A stretch of DNA of 64,000 nt, taken from NCBI RefSeq assembly GCF_004368965.1, contig NZ_SORO01000001.1, positions 1,830,001 to 1,894,000 of the forward strand, in the 5' to 3' direction. This stretch comes from Leptospira meyeri. Its GTDB lineage: Bacteria > Spirochaetota > Leptospiria > Leptospirales > Leptospiraceae. The notes under the pieces were generated by a model. That model was given only the letters and a program-made list of their open reading frames with translations. It was not told where the DNA came from and made no database searches. Shown piece after piece: positions 1 to 9,790 of the stretch; position 1 is the first letter of the stretch; every line of letters begins with the position of its first letter. Position numbers and translations under genes: made by a program.

Positions 1-521
1 AGAAGTTAGCCAACTATAAGAAGGTAGATTTCCATCCTCTCGCCAAAGTGGAAACCCGTTACTTTTATGGAGCGATGTTAGATTTTACAGAAACTGAACT
101 TCCTGTTCTTATTTATATCTTCAAAGGTACTCCGGAATATTCTTTTTTACAAGATGCTGTTTTGCAAGTAGAACGAATTGGAATGACAAGACGTGGTCTT
201 CCTTCCATGAAAATGCAAGAGTTCATCAAAACCTTACTCGATGCCAATGGAAACAATATCGTCATTGAAAAAGCTTCCCAAAATCTTTTGAAAGACGGAT
301 GTATTGCTCTTAAAAATATCATTGTGGCAGTGCAAGACTTGGTCAGCAAAAACCGAATCAATCCTGATATGATTGTGTTAGTAAATGAAAAAGATTTTCC
401 AAATGCCCATAGTTCTTTTGGCGGTAAAAAATTCGGAGAAAGTCTCACTCGAATTACTGAACGCTGCAAACAAATCATACAAGATTTTCGAATGAATGCG
501 TTGATGAATATGGAAGGATAA
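1..521 (+). CDS. Hypothetical protein, 5'-truncated by the window edge
   Basis: The reading frame is already open at the first bases and runs to the TAA at 519-521, so this is the C-terminal part of a larger protein. A GTG at 48 could start translation, but the upstream in-frame residues (KLANYKKVDFHPLA) look like ordinary coding sequence, so I treat it as partial. At least 170 residues are visible. They are soluble, with mixed alpha/beta character, no signal peptide and no membrane segment. I recognise no family motif. The next gene starts 15 bases downstream on the same strand, which suggests one transcript. Confidence 0.7.
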   Translation, partial: KLANYKKVDFHPLAKVETRYFYGAMLDFTETELPVLIYIFKGTPEYSFLQDAVLQVERIGMTRRGLPSMKMQEFIKTLLDANGNNIVIEKASQNLLKDGCIALKNIIVAVQDLVSKNRINPDMIVLVNEKDFPNAHSSFGGKKFGESLTRITERCKQIIQDFRMNALMNMEG

Positions 522-536
522 TTCTAATGTGCCATC

Positions 537-2063
537 ATGGACCCAATTCTACTCGGTGTCGCAGACACCATCGAATCTGAATTTGATTCGGAAGTTTATA
601 AAACTCTCTCCCCATTAGAAAAATACCACTCCTTACTGTTTCGTTCTGTTGATAAACTTTTTGGTTTTTTAGGGACAGACCGTTCTAAAATTGCCCCTTA
701 TTTAACTGATTTTGTTTCCATTGAAGCCCAATCTCTGGGCCGTGAAGGGTATGGATTCACGGTAAAAGATTCCAATGATATGGGGTTTGGTGGGCTTGCT
801 TGCCATACAGTGGATTTAGGTGGGGCCAGTGTTGGTGGGGCCATTGCTGAGGCACACGCAATTGTGAAAGCCAATCCTTATGCGGTTGTACTTGTGGCGG
901 CCGCCGATGTTCCTAAATCGGTATTCAAACAAGTATCGGATTTAAAACGACTCACTGCAACAGTCTGTCATAAAGAATGGGAAATGCCTTATGGAGCAAC
1001 ACTCATTGGTCTTTACTCTTTGTTATGTGAAAGAATGATGTTTGATACTGGTGTAACCAGCGAAGATTTGGAAGAAATCACAAAACACTTCAGAACTCTG
1101 GCAGAAACCAATCCTCGTGCTTTTCAATTCCAAAAACCGCTCACTGAAAAACAATTAAAGAAACCTCTTTCCGGAGTTTATAGTACACCGATGATCGCTA
1201 TCGTCACCGATCATGGATTTGCCACTCTTATCACTTCTGAAATCATGAAACAGAAGTTAATTGAAAATAAAATCATCAACAAAGATTCCAAACATATCTA
1301 TTTAGCGGGTTCTGGTCACAGTGCTCACGCAGAGTATTTCATTCAAAAAAAGGATCTAAAAAGTCCGGCTGCACTTGCATGTGAAAAAGCCGTGGCCTCT
1401 TCTGGATTCCAAAGATCTGATATTGAATACGCTTGGATTTATGATTGTTTTACAGGAATGATCATCCATGAAGCAGGTTTGTATTTTGGAGTTTCACCAA
1501 AAGAAACAACAACGGCACTTCGCAAAGGAAAAATTTCCAATGGAGTAAGAGAGATACCAATCAACCTGGGTGGAGGAATTTTGAACTACCAAGCGGCGAT
1601 GGCTATCTCTGGAGCCACTGGACTTATTGATATTGCGAGCCAATATGGTCTTGCCGTTGATCCTATTCCAAAAAAGCTGGAAACACAACCTAACGTAAGT
1701 TTACTGGGAGGAAATGGAGGGATTGATAGCATCAATTCAGTCATTTTATTTTCCAAAGAAAAACCAAAACCACAAAGAGAACCTTTGACTTTAAAACCAT
1801 TGGAGGTCAATGTTCCAAACCCCAAAGTGGGGGAAAAGGCCACAATCCTCACCGTTAGCACGATTTTTTTTAATCCAGGAGGGGAGAAAAAACCACCCTA
1901 TCTCATTGTCTGTTCCACTAAAGAGAATGGAGAGATGGTTCTTACCAATCTATATGGAAAAAATGGAGCGGAAATTTTATCCAAAGATGGATTGGAACTT
2001 GGAAAATCTAAAGTAGAATTCCAGGAGATTGAAGGAAAAATCCAAGCTGTTCTTTTGGATTAA
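537..2063 (+). CDS. Thiolase-like acetyl-CoA acetyltransferase (SCP-x/TLP1 type)
   Basis: 508 residues with a thiolase fold. There is a glycine-rich segment TVDLGGASVGGAIAEAH around residues 91-107, and a late NLGGGILNYQAAMAISGATG stretch that corresponds to the GG...GATG loop of thiolases. The last roughly 100 residues after TLKPLEV form a small beta-rich tail resembling the extra C-terminal domain of type-1 thiolase-like proteins. Family enzymes make or cleave acyl-CoA C-C bonds; the substrate cannot be told. The usual CSSG/CASG nucleophile motif is not evident (Cys89 in LACHT and the Cys in YDCFTG are the nearest candidates), so activity is uncertain. The ATG at 537 follows a purine-rich GGAAGGAT at about 512-519. 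Confidence 0.75.
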   Translation: MDPILLGVADTIESEFDSEVYKTLSPLEKYHSLLFRSVDKLFGFLGTDRSKIAPYLTDFVSIEAQSLGREGYGFTVKDSNDMGFGGLACHTVDLGGASVGGAIAEAHAIVKANPYAVVLVAAADVPKSVFKQVSDLKRLTATVCHKEWEMPYGATLIGLYSLLCERMMFDTGVTSEDLEEITKHFRTLAETNPRAFQFQKPLTEKQLKKPLSGVYSTPMIAIVTDHGFATLITSEIMKQKLIENKIINKDSKHIYLAGSGHSAHAEYFIQKKDLKSPAALACEKAVASSGFQRSDIEYAWIYDCFTGMIIHEAGLYFGVSPKETTTALRKGKISNGVREIPINLGGGILNYQAAMAISGATGLIDIASQYGLAVDPIPKKLETQPNVSLLGGNGGIDSINSVILFSKEKPKPQREPLTLKPLEVNVPNPKVGEKATILTVSTIFFNPGGEKKPPYLIVCSTKENGEMVLTNLYGKNGAEILSKDGLELGKSKVEFQEIEGKIQAVLLD

Positions 2064-2069
2064 TACTCA

Positions 2070-2107
2070 AACGAACTGCCAAGGATAAAAGTCTTTGGCA
2101 GTTCGTT
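2070..2107. terminator. Hairpin between convergent genes
   Basis: A perfect 13-bp inverted repeat (AACGAACTGCCAA at 2070-2082 and its complement at 2095-2107) with a 12-nt loop lies between the convergent thiolase-like gene and pheS. It would end transcripts from both sides, but neither strand has a following T-run, so a Rho-dependent or mRNA-end-stabilising role is equally possible. Confidence 0.55.
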
Positions 2108-2126
2108 CCGGAGGCACCTAACTTAC

Positions 2127-3152
2127 CTAAAACTGTTTTAAGAATCTTAAATTCCCAGATTGGAAATATCGGATGTCGTGAATTCCGTATCGCATCATCA
2201 CAAGACGATCAAGGCCAAGACCGAAGGCGAACCCAGTCCATTTTTTCGAATCGAGTCCTGCCGCTTCCAAAACATTGGGATGTACTAGACCACAAGGAAG
2301 TAATTCCAACCAACCAGAATGTTTGCACACACTGCAACCATCGCCACCACAAACCAAACAGTTGATATCAAGTTCAAAACCTGGTTCCACAAACGGAAAG
2401 TATCCAGGGCGAAGTCTTGTTTTGATTTCCTTTCGGAACACACGAGAAAGAAGTGTTTCCATAGTATAAATCAAATGAGCGACAGAAATATTTTCCCCAA
2501 CTACCATACCTTCCACTTGGTAAAAAGTATTTTCGTGAGATGCATCTACTTCTTCATATCGAAACACACGGCCAGGGGCAATGATCCGAAAAGGAGGTTT
2601 TAGTTTGCGAAGGGCACGCACCTGAATGGCGGAAGTATGGGTTCTGAGTAAGTTTCCATCGACCGTATAAAACGTATCTTGCATATCACGGGCAGGATGG
2701 TCTTCGGTAAAATTCAGAGCACCAAAATTGTTTTCATCGGTTTCTACTTCGGGTCCATCCATCACAGAAAAACCCATAGAGGTAAAAATATCTTCGATTT
2801 CATATTGGATTTGAGAAATAGGGTGTAGGCTTCCTCTTTCTTTCGAATCAAGCGGACGCAAACTATCAAAGAATTCCTGGCTGAGTTGGTTTTCATAAAA
2901 ACTTTCTTTTAAAGAAGTTCTTTTGGTTTCCACAAAACTTTCGAGTCGGCTTTGCGCTTCGTTGGCTTGTTTCCCCACTGTTTTTTTCTCTTCTACAGAT
3001 AAAGAAGCAAGGCCTTTTAAAACAGAAGTGAGTTTTCCTTTTTTACCAATGAATTGGTTTTTAAGAGAATCCAAATCTTGTTCGGATGTGGCAGAAGATA
3101 AAACAGATTCTGCTTCTTTGACTAAGGCTTCGATTTCTTGGGATAGGCTCAT
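2127..3152 (-). CDS. pheS: Phenylalanine--tRNA ligase alpha subunit
   Basis: 341 residues, the normal length for PheS, which pairs with PheT to charge tRNA-Phe. An N-terminal coiled-coil of about 90 residues is followed by the class II catalytic core: motif 2 ([19 protein letters not shown], around 195-213) and motif 3 ([18 protein letters not shown], near 310-327). A CxxC-GDG-CxxC cysteine cluster around residues 265-277 is seen in many bacterial PheS proteins. The ATG overlaps the mpl stop by 4 bases, so the two are translationally coupled. pheT is not beside it, unlike the usual pheST order. Confidence 0.97.
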   Translation of the reverse strand: MSLSQEIEALVKEAESVLSSATSEQDLDSLKNQFIGKKGKLTSVLKGLASLSVEEKKTVGKQANEAQSRLESFVETKRTSLKESFYENQLSQEFFDSLRPLDSKERGSLHPISQIQYEIEDIFTSMGFSVMDGPEVETDENNFGALNFTEDHPARDMQDTFYTVDGNLLRTHTSAIQVRALRKLKPPFRIIAPGRVFRYEEVDASHENTFYQVEGMVVGENISVAHLIYTMETLLSRVFRKEIKTRLRPGYFPFVEPGFELDINCLVCGGDGCSVCKHSGWLELLPCGLVHPNVLEAAGLDSKKWTGFAFGLGLDRLVMMRYGIHDIRYFQSGNLRFLKQF

Positions 3153-4543
3153 ATAGATTCTCGTAATTCGATTAATGATTTTAATTCAGGATAAATTCCA
3201 CCAAAAGCACCATTCGACATCGCAAGGATGATTACTTTTTCCTTTTGGAATTTTGGCAGAATCTTTTTTAAAAGGGAAGGAATTTCTTTTGGGTCTTTAG
3301 CATACAAAGCTTCTTTCTTTGTATTCTTTGTTATGTCTTTCACCAATTTTTTTACATTCAAACGTAGGGATTTGTTTACCTTGTCTACTTGGTACACTTC
3401 AGTAACAATGCTCACGTCACTACCTTTAAAACATTTGGCAAAATCGTCTTGAAATACATTTCTATGCGAAGTAGCACTTCGTGGTTCAAAAAGGGAAATG
3501 ATTTTGTATCCAGGGTAAGCTTCTTTGTGAGCCTTTATGGTTTCTTGGATCGCAACAGGATGATGAGCAAAGTCTTCGACAAGAAGGCTTACATCGGAAA
3601 CAAATAGATTTTCTTGTCTTCGTTTGACACCAGGGAATGATTCCACTGCTTCTAAAATTTCTTTTCTTTTTTGTGGAGCGATTTCTAGACAAATACGAGT
3701 TGCTACTTCCACATTGCGATAGTTATGCGATCCAATTAATGATGGTTTTAATTTGGTTTTGGTCCTTATCTCAGACAAAATGCCTTTTTCATATTTAAAA
3801 ATGGAATTTTTGTCCCCTAATTCAAAAGATTCCACAGGTGCATGTTTGTAATCTTTAGTGATCTCCACTAGATTCCGAGAACCTTTCCAATAGAATACTT
3901 TACCGCGTCCAGGAACTAAATTTAACAGACGTTTGAACATGGTTTTAATGGCACCCAGATCGGCAAAAATATCTGCATGATCAAAATCGAGAGCATTCAT
4001 CGCCAAATAATACGGTCTGTAATGTAAAAATTTAGAACTTTTGTCAAAGAAAGCAGAATCATATTCATCCCCTTCGATTACAAAATAATCACCTTCTCCA
4101 AGAGCAAATCCAGGGAACCCATCTTTACGAATCCCACCGACAAAAAGACCGGGTTTCAGACCAATAGATTCTAAAATCCAATGGGTTAAAAATGTAGTCG
4201 TAGTTTTTCCGTGAGTTCCCGAAATCACAATGGGTTTTTTCCCTTTGAGAAAAAAAGTCCCAATGGCCTGCGCCATACTCATGTATTCCATTCCCGTATT
4301 TAATACTTCTTCAACTTCTGGATTCCCACGTGAGATAGCATTTCCGATGATCACTAAATCAGCGCCCTTTACATTTTCTTTATGATAACCAGCTTTAGGT
4401 GATAAACCCCATTCTACCAACTTATCTGACATAGGTGGGTAAAGATTTTGATCGGAACCAGATACATCATGACCTTGATTTTTTAGCATATAGGCCAAAT
4501 TACCCATAGCAATTCCACCAATGCCTACCATAAAGATTTTCAA
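3149..4543 (-). CDS. mpl: UDP-N-acetylmuramate:L-alanyl-gamma-D-glutamyl-meso-DAP ligase
   Basis: 464 residues of the Mur ligase family. The N-terminus [19 protein letters not shown] is the UDP-binding Rossmann start, [10 protein letters not shown] near residue 108 is the ATP P-loop, and [18 protein letters not shown] is typical of Mpl rather than MurC. Mpl reattaches recovered tripeptide to UDP-MurNAc in cytoplasmic murein recycling. The start is a TTG overlapping the upstream stop (TTGA); an in-frame ATG four codons later would remove the start of the Rossmann strand. Next is pheS, with a 4-base overlap. Confidence 0.93.
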   Translation of the reverse strand: MKIFMVGIGGIAMGNLAYMLKNQGHDVSGSDQNLYPPMSDKLVEWGLSPKAGYHKENVKGADLVIIGNAISRGNPEVEEVLNTGMEYMSMAQAIGTFFLKGKKPIVISGTHGKTTTTFLTHWILESIGLKPGLFVGGIRKDGFPGFALGEGDYFVIEGDEYDSAFFDKSSKFLHYRPYYLAMNALDFDHADIFADLGAIKTMFKRLLNLVPGRGKVFYWKGSRNLVEITKDYKHAPVESFELGDKNSIFKYEKGILSEIRTKTKLKPSLIGSHNYRNVEVATRICLEIAPQKRKEILEAVESFPGVKRRQENLFVSDVSLLVEDFAHHPVAIQETIKAHKEAYPGYKIISLFEPRSATSHRNVFQDDFAKCFKGSDVSIVTEVYQVDKVNKSLRLNVKKLVKDITKNTKKEALYAKDPKEIPSLLKKILPKFQKEKVIILAMSNGAFGGIYPELKSLIELRESI

Positions 4544-5124
4544 AAGAGTACCGTCCTAACCAGGTTGTAAATAAATAGAGGAACTGAAACAAGAACCAAA
4601 AAAAACAAAACTACTTTCATAAGAAAAAATAGAAAATCTAAAGAAGTCCATTCTCTTCGGTGCGAAAGATAATAATACGCTAAATGTAAGGAATAGAAAA
4701 AACCAACACCTAATGCGAGTAAGGGGATTGGCGCAGGAAAAATCCAAAAAATTGTCGTGGCACTAAAAGGAAGATAGGAAATCATAAACACATGCGGTTC
4801 TGGACCTTCCCAATCTTTGGTTCGATCTCGCATTTGGTGGTACATTCGAAAACTATCAACCAACCGAATCACAAGATAAAATCCCAGATAAAAAAAGAAT
4901 AAGGTCAACATCCCCTGTGTGTAGGTTAATTTTGTTTCTTCGTCTACCGTGGATACTTTGAACAAAAGGATTTGGATTACATTCCCAAAAAACTTTGCGA
5001 TTGGTGCGAGCAGGATGAGTTGGAGATGGGCCAACCACAAATCACGCCCACCCAAATCCGTTTTATGATAATAGGATTCGAAGGCAGACATTGGGGAATA
5101 GAATAAATCTCGGATCATTTCCAT
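4540..5124 (-). CDS. Yip1-like multi-pass membrane protein
   Basis: About 194 residues with four or five hydrophobic spans after a short amphipathic N-terminus ([17 protein letters not shown]), the pattern of Yip1-domain proteins, whose bacterial function is unknown. A longer GTG-started form reaching 5196 would overlap the upstream gene by 41 bases, so I favour the ATG at 5124 (another lies at 5118). A second, unrelated-looking protein of the same kind is encoded at 49901-50509. It sits between the ABC-exporter cluster and mpl, overlapping mpl by 4 bases. Confidence 0.7.
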   Translation of the reverse strand: MEMIRDLFYSPMSAFESYYHKTDLGGRDLWLAHLQLILLAPIAKFFGNVIQILLFKVSTVDEETKLTYTQGMLTLFFFYLGFYLVIRLVDSFRMYHQMRDRTKDWEGPEPHVFMISYLPFSATTIFWIFPAPIPLLALGVGFFYSLHLAYYYLSHRREWTSLDFLFFLMKVVLFFLVLVSVPLFIYNLVRTVLF

Positions 5125-5155
5125 CCGAGATGCGATTGTAGAAACTTTTTGCACC

Positions 5156-6229
5156 TTATTGGATTTTCTGGTTGGGACGCTCGTACCGGGAAGCACTTTT
5201 CACTTTCATGACGGCATTCACCAAATTTTGGAAGGATTCTTCTTTCATCCAAGTGATTGATTCCGAAAAATAAGGAACAAGCTCCCGACGAACCGGCCTC
5301 CATTTTCCTGAATCCGACTCCCATAAAGGGTAAAAGGAAAGTCGATACTTGATTCCTTCTGATTGGGTTACATCCAATATCGCTTCCGCCACTTGAGCAG
5401 AGGTAAGTTCTGGAAACTGCGGAGCTCCCGTCTCGTCATTATAAAATTCTACTTTCAGGCCTTTGACCACCGATTCCCATTGGTTTCCCACATCAGGTGG
5501 TAGAACAATTCGTTCCCCTGTGGTACGACTCCAATCATTAACATACACATTGTACTGGTTTTTTTTGGCACGGTTCTCAGCTTTAACATTCACAACCTGA
5601 CCAGAAAAAGAAAGTTCTCTCAAGTAACCTTCGTTAAACGTGATATACATTTTTTCACGAAAACTGGTGGAAGGTGCACGAAACTTTTCAATTAAATAGT
5701 TATATGGAGCTATGACTTCTTCATTCACCAAAACAGAAACACGACCTTCGTCTGCTCCGATTTTTTTACCGAAAAACAACTGTTTGTCTTTTTGGAAATC
5801 AATTTCGGAACCGTTTTCTTCGGATAAAGTTAAAGATGGAGAACTCATCCCTAAACAATAGGACTTTTGGATTTCAGGTGTGGCCTTTTCAATCAATTTT
5901 GTTTTAAGGACACTTAGCTCCGAAAAACTATTTTTTACATTATAGTTGGCTTCGTAAGAAAATTCCTTGCCATCTTTTGTCAAACTGACTGTGTAAAGAG
6001 GTGTTAGGTTCCATCCGCGAGGGATTTTACGAAACACCATGTCTTCCTCTGCAAACTTTGGTTCTAAGACACCACACCAATCTTCTTTGGGTGGGGTATA
6101 ACGAATAGATTTCCAATCTTCTTTCCAAAAATTTGTTTCGGAAATATTTTCTGGATGGTCTTCCATCCAGTAGAAGAGTAAAAACAAACCAACAAAAGCA
6201 ACTACTACTAAACTAATTTTCTGTTTCAT
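5156..6229 (-). CDS. Membrane-anchored periplasmic protein of a Gld-type ABC cluster (DUF4340-like)
   Basis: 357 residues: one N-terminal transmembrane segment (ISLVVVAFVGLFLLFYW, residues 4-20) and a long soluble extracytoplasmic region rich in beta strands. A gene at this position, directly after ATPase-permease-GldG genes, is often a DUF4340-type protein, and the layout fits. The similarity is inferred from context and topology, not from a clear motif. The start overlaps the GldG-like stop by 4 bases, so these are co-translated. It is likely an accessory subunit of the exporter. Confidence 0.6.
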   Translation of the reverse strand: MKQKISLVVVAFVGLFLLFYWMEDHPENISETNFWKEDWKSIRYTPPKEDWCGVLEPKFAEEDMVFRKIPRGWNLTPLYTVSLTKDGKEFSYEANYNVKNSFSELSVLKTKLIEKATPEIQKSYCLGMSSPSLTLSEENGSEIDFQKDKQLFFGKKIGADEGRVSVLVNEEVIAPYNYLIEKFRAPSTSFREKMYITFNEGYLRELSFSGQVVNVKAENRAKKNQYNVYVNDWSRTTGERIVLPPDVGNQWESVVKGLKVEFYNDETGAPQFPELTSAQVAEAILDVTQSEGIKYRLSFYPLWESDSGKWRPVRRELVPYFSESITWMKEESFQNLVNAVMKVKSASRYERPNQKIQ

Positions 6230-8097
6230 ACTTCAATCATAGAACTTTTTCTTCTTGAATATACAAAGTAAGATCCCACTGCCAAAATGAATCCTGGAAA
6301 CAAAAACACTCCGATTACCCAAGCAACTAACTTTTGATTGTCGGAAAGGGAAATAGTATCTAATTCCTCTTTTTTAAGAGGAATTTCTGCAACAGCCGTG
6401 TCCTGGAACAAACCCGTGATGGACACAGTAGAAAACTGAGAGTTCATCGCATATGGAATGAACTGATCGGTAATCCAAGAAGTACCTGTGTGCAAAATGA
6501 TTTTGCCTGCTTTGTCATTGGTTAATGACATGGGTGTCAATACGATGGAGAGAATTTTACTCTCTTTTTTTTCGTTTGGATCTAATTTTCCATTTTTATT
6601 TTCATCAGAAAAAGCTTCAAAACCTGACTCTAATAAAGTTTCCGACTTTAACGAATAAGGAGATGGAATGGTCGCATCCGTTTCCAAATAACCACTGTAA
6701 GGGAATAAAATTCCCATGTCTTTTTTCTGGAGTAAATCGGTGAGCCTGTTATCCGGAAACCGTTTTGCTACAACAAATCCAGGTTTTTCTTCTCTTTCTA
6801 TTAACTCTGAAGATTTATATTTAAGACCAGCACTTGATAGTAACCAACTAAAGTCTTCGTTCCCTTTCGGTTCCATGGTGATGAGAAGTTTTCCATTTTT
6901 TTCCAAAACAAACTTAGTCAATTCTTCCTTAGCTTCTTTGGAAAAAGGAACCGTTGGTCCAAGAATCACCAACATTTCGGCATCTTCTGGTAATTTGGAA
7001 GGCCAACCTTGCGCAAATCCCCACTCTGCCACCTTAAAGTTTAAAAACTGTAAAGAAGAGACAAATCGGTTTACTTGTTCATTTGGAAGGGCTTTAAAAG
7101 ACATACCGTATCTTTCCCCATTGGAAACAGTAAAATAAACTTTTTTCTGTTCGGTAGTAACATTGAGTAGTGCACCAACTAACTTGCGTTCCAGATCTTC
7201 TAAATCTTTTGTTTCTTTAGCGATCACCCTTTCTTCTGCAAATGGAGTTCCGGACGTAAGTAAAGATTGTTTCTTCGAACGAACAAAGATGGTCCCATTC
7301 GAAACCTGGCCAAACTCTTTTAGTAAATCCACTTCCACATCTGCATTGATAAATTGGACGGTGATATGTGAGTTTTCTGCTTTGATTTGGTCCAAAAGAA
7401 TTTCAATATCAGGGCGGACTCGAGTCAGTGCGAAGGCTGCCAACTTATCTCCATTTGCCGGTCCATCCGCTTCCAGAGGACGCGGGTAAAATGCAGTGAT
7501 GGTAACATCTTTTGCGATTGGTTTGATTAGATTTCTAGAGATTTGAGAAAGGGAAAATTTCCCCTGGCTACTCAAATCAAAGTTATAGTTTCGTTTGATC
7601 GCAAAATAATTAACTGCAACCACAATGGGAAGAACAAATAAAAATCCTAATACAGCATTTTGCAAAAGGGAGCTCTTGGATTTTGCTAAATTACTTTGTG
7701 CCTCTAAGGATGACTTCCCAATCTCAAGGAGTATGATTTGAAGAAGAAATACAATTGATAATAAAACAACACAAAGCAAAAGAAATTCTCTTACTTTTGG
7801 AATGGCACTGACTTCTTCATTCAATCCAGCGACTGGTTTTAAATCCAAAAAATCACGTAAAACAGATAATAAAAAAGCACCGATTCCAAATCCGGCAGCA
7901 ATATAACGATTCTGGTCTTCTTTCCGTAGTCCTTTTGAAAAAGCTCTGACAATGGTATCAGAAGCTAAAAACAAAAAAATCACTCCAAAAAATATGATTC
8001 TTCTTTTGGGATCTACAACCATCCCATCAAACAAGAAATAGGCGAAAAGAGAAAGTAAACTTACAAATGGTAAAATTCTATCTGCGGTCAAAAACAT
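6226..8097 (-). CDS. GldG-like ABC transporter auxiliary protein
   Basis: 623 residues. Four hydrophobic spans occupy the first about 170 residues, followed by FAIKRNYNFDLSSQGKFSLS, a typical beginning of the GldG/GIFT extracytoplasmic region. The large soluble domain includes a LVILGPTVPFSKEAKEEL strand-turn typical of intraflagellar-transport-like folds. A final transmembrane helix near 595-613 precedes a basic tail. GldG proteins work with an ABC ATPase and permease; in Bacteroidetes the set supports gliding, elsewhere the substrate is unknown. It lies 3 bases after the permease gene. Confidence 0.8.
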   Translation of the reverse strand: MFLTADRILPFVSLLSLFAYFLFDGMVVDPKRRIIFFGVIFLFLASDTIVRAFSKGLRKEDQNRYIAAGFGIGAFLLSVLRDFLDLKPVAGLNEEVSAIPKVREFLLLCVVLLSIVFLLQIILLEIGKSSLEAQSNLAKSKSSLLQNAVLGFLFVLPIVVAVNYFAIKRNYNFDLSSQGKFSLSQISRNLIKPIAKDVTITAFYPRPLEADGPANGDKLAAFALTRVRPDIEILLDQIKAENSHITVQFINADVEVDLLKEFGQVSNGTIFVRSKKQSLLTSGTPFAEERVIAKETKDLEDLERKLVGALLNVTTEQKKVYFTVSNGERYGMSFKALPNEQVNRFVSSLQFLNFKVAEWGFAQGWPSKLPEDAEMLVILGPTVPFSKEAKEELTKFVLEKNGKLLITMEPKGNEDFSWLLSSAGLKYKSSELIEREEKPGFVVAKRFPDNRLTDLLQKKDMGILFPYSGYLETDATIPSPYSLKSETLLESGFEAFSDENKNGKLDPNEKKESKILSIVLTPMSLTNDKAGKIILHTGTSWITDQFIPYAMNSQFSTVSITGLFQDTAVAEIPLKKEELDTISLSDNQKLVAWVIGVFLFPGFILAVGSYFVYSRRKSSMIEV

Positions 8098-8100
8098 GGT

Positions 8101-8832
8101 CTATCCCCTCCATCTCCTGGATTCCAAGACCTTTACGGTAAGGTATAAGAACAAAAATGTTCCACTTAAGAAAAAAACAATTCCAGTCAAAGGGACAACA
8201 CCTTTGGCAAAAGCGGCAAAGTGCGAAAAAATATGTAAATGGAAGAGAACCTTTCTCGTAGTTGCTTGGAAGAGGTGTGAAAAATATCCCACAACCCAAA
8301 GCGTCAAAATGATTAAGACGGAAATCAGTAAAGAAATCATTTGGTTTTTGCCAAGACTTGATCCAAACATTCCAATCGTGAAGGTAAAGACACCTAACAA
8401 AAACACACCGACACTACCAGAAGCTACCATGTAAAAAGGAGCTTTCCAAAAAGAGTATAACAATAAAGGAAAGAGTCCGTTGATAAAGATAGTTATAATC
8501 CCACAAACAGTAACACCAAAAAGGAATTTACCAAAAACAATTTCCAAGTCTGTGACTGGAGACGTAAAAAGTAATTCCAAAGTTCCCTTATTTCTTTCTT
8601 CAACAATAGAACCCATCGATATGATGACCATTGCGATAAGAATTGTTGTCATAAAGGAAATGAAAGTGATATAGGTTGCAATTTCATAATTTGCAGTTCC
8701 ATTAAAATTTAGAATCATCACAAAGAGTGCATTGAGAAATGCAGTTCCTCCGAGAACCAATGGTCCCATATATGTTCCAAAAAATAATCGTAATTCTTTT
8801 TTATAGATCCAAACAGCCGTTTGCCAGTTCAT
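8101..8832 (-). CDS. ABC-2 type transporter permease (GldF-like)
   Basis: 243 residues with six predicted transmembrane helices. It has the ABC-2 hallmark [35 protein letters not shown] after helix 2, where the [13 protein letters not shown] coupling segment contacts the ATPase. The length matches GldF/NosY-type permeases. The ATG overlaps the ATPase stop by 4 bases. Together with the ATPase and GldG-like genes it forms one exporter or membrane-remodelling complex; the substrate is unknown. Confidence 0.88.
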   Translation of the reverse strand: MNWQTAVWIYKKELRLFFGTYMGPLVLGGTAFLNALFVMILNFNGTANYEIATYITFISFMTTILIAMVIISMGSIVEERNKGTLELLFTSPVTDLEIVFGKFLFGVTVCGIITIFINGLFPLLLYSFWKAPFYMVASGSVGVFLLGVFTFTIGMFGSSLGKNQMISLLISVLIILTLWVVGYFSHLFQATTRKVLFHLHIFSHFAAFAKGVVPLTGIVFFLSGTFLFLYLTVKVLESRRWRG

Positions 8833-9758
8833 ATCTTCTCCATAAAAATCTGTTCTAAAGACACTTCTTGTTTTTTTAAAGACTCAATTTGAATTCCACT
8901 AGTGAGTGCCTTGGAAAACAAAGATTCTTTAAATTGTTTTGGATTAGTGGTTCGAACCAAAAATTGAATCTCTTCTTTGTTGGTTCCAAGTTCAGTCACA
9001 CTATCGGTTCCACCAATCACTGATTTCACGAATGTATGAAGTTCGCTAGACTCTTTTCCAGAAAGGCCAACTTCCCACCCAGCTAGACGATTCATTTCTT
9101 CCTCTAACCTTGATAAAGAAAGTTCCTGTTTCAAACTTCCTTTGTGTAAAAATAAAAACTTATCACAAGTTTTGTATATCTCAGTTAAGATATGACTTGA
9201 AATCAAAACGGTATGGTCACCCGCCAAACTTCGAATTAAATTTCGGATCTCTACAATTTGTTTTGGATCAAGTCCTGAAATCGGTTCGTCCATAATCACA
9301 ATTTCAGGATCTCCAAGGATTGCTTGTGCAATTCCCACTCGTTTCCTGTATCCCAAAGATAAAGTACCAATTAATTTATCTTTAACAGCCGTAATATTAG
9401 TTTTTAAAAGTACCTTTTCTACTTCTGAAGCGAGTTTGGATTCTTCGATCTTCTTGATCCGACCCACAAATTGAAGATATTCCAAAATTGTCATGTCTTC
9501 GTAGAGAGGAGGAGTTTCAGGCAGATAACCTATTTTCTGTTTTGCCTCTAAAGGAAAATCAAAGATGGACTTACCATCAATCGAAGCATCTCCTGCACTA
9601 GGTATCAAATACCCGGTCAAAATTCGAATTGTGGTGGTTTTCCCTGCGCCGTTGAGTCCCAAAAGACCAACGATTTCGCCTTTTTCTAATTTGAAATTAA
9701 GCCCTGAGATGGCTCGTTTTTCGCCGTAAAATTTTGATAAATTGCTGACTTGAATCAT
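8829..9758 (-). CDS. ABC transporter ATP-binding protein (GldA/NosF-like)
   Basis: 309 residues. The nucleotide-binding domain is complete: Walker [10 protein letters not shown] (34-42), Q-loop in [14 protein letters not shown], signature LSLGYRKR, Walker [14 protein letters not shown] and the H-switch ISSHIL. A C-terminal domain of about 90 residues is typical of exporters of this class. It is the first gene of the minus-strand run that continues to pheS. Only 32 bases separate its start from the divergent histidine kinase, so the two promoters must overlap or lie within coding DNA. Confidence 0.93.
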   Translation of the reverse strand: MIQVSNLSKFYGEKRAISGLNFKLEKGEIVGLLGLNGAGKTTTIRILTGYLIPSAGDASIDGKSIFDFPLEAKQKIGYLPETPPLYEDMTILEYLQFVGRIKKIEESKLASEVEKVLLKTNITAVKDKLIGTLSLGYRKRVGIAQAILGDPEIVIMDEPISGLDPKQIVEIRNLIRSLAGDHTVLISSHILTEIYKTCDKFLFLHKGSLKQELSLSRLEEEMNRLAGWEVGLSGKESSELHTFVKSVIGGTDSVTELGTNKEEIQFLVRTTNPKQFKESLFSKALTSGIQIESLKKQEVSLEQIFMEKI

Positions 9759-9790
9759 AACTCTGGTTTAGTTTTCGTATACCTGCACCT

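Noticed and set aside
2070..2107. Standard intrinsic terminator at the thiolase/pheS junction
   Set aside because: The stem is perfect but there is no T-tract on either strand, so it is listed only as a hairpin of uncertain termination type.
6716..7138. 140-codon plus-strand frame inside the GldG-like gene
   Set aside because: It is an antisense shadow of a well-supported coding region, with serine-rich composition typical of reverse frames.
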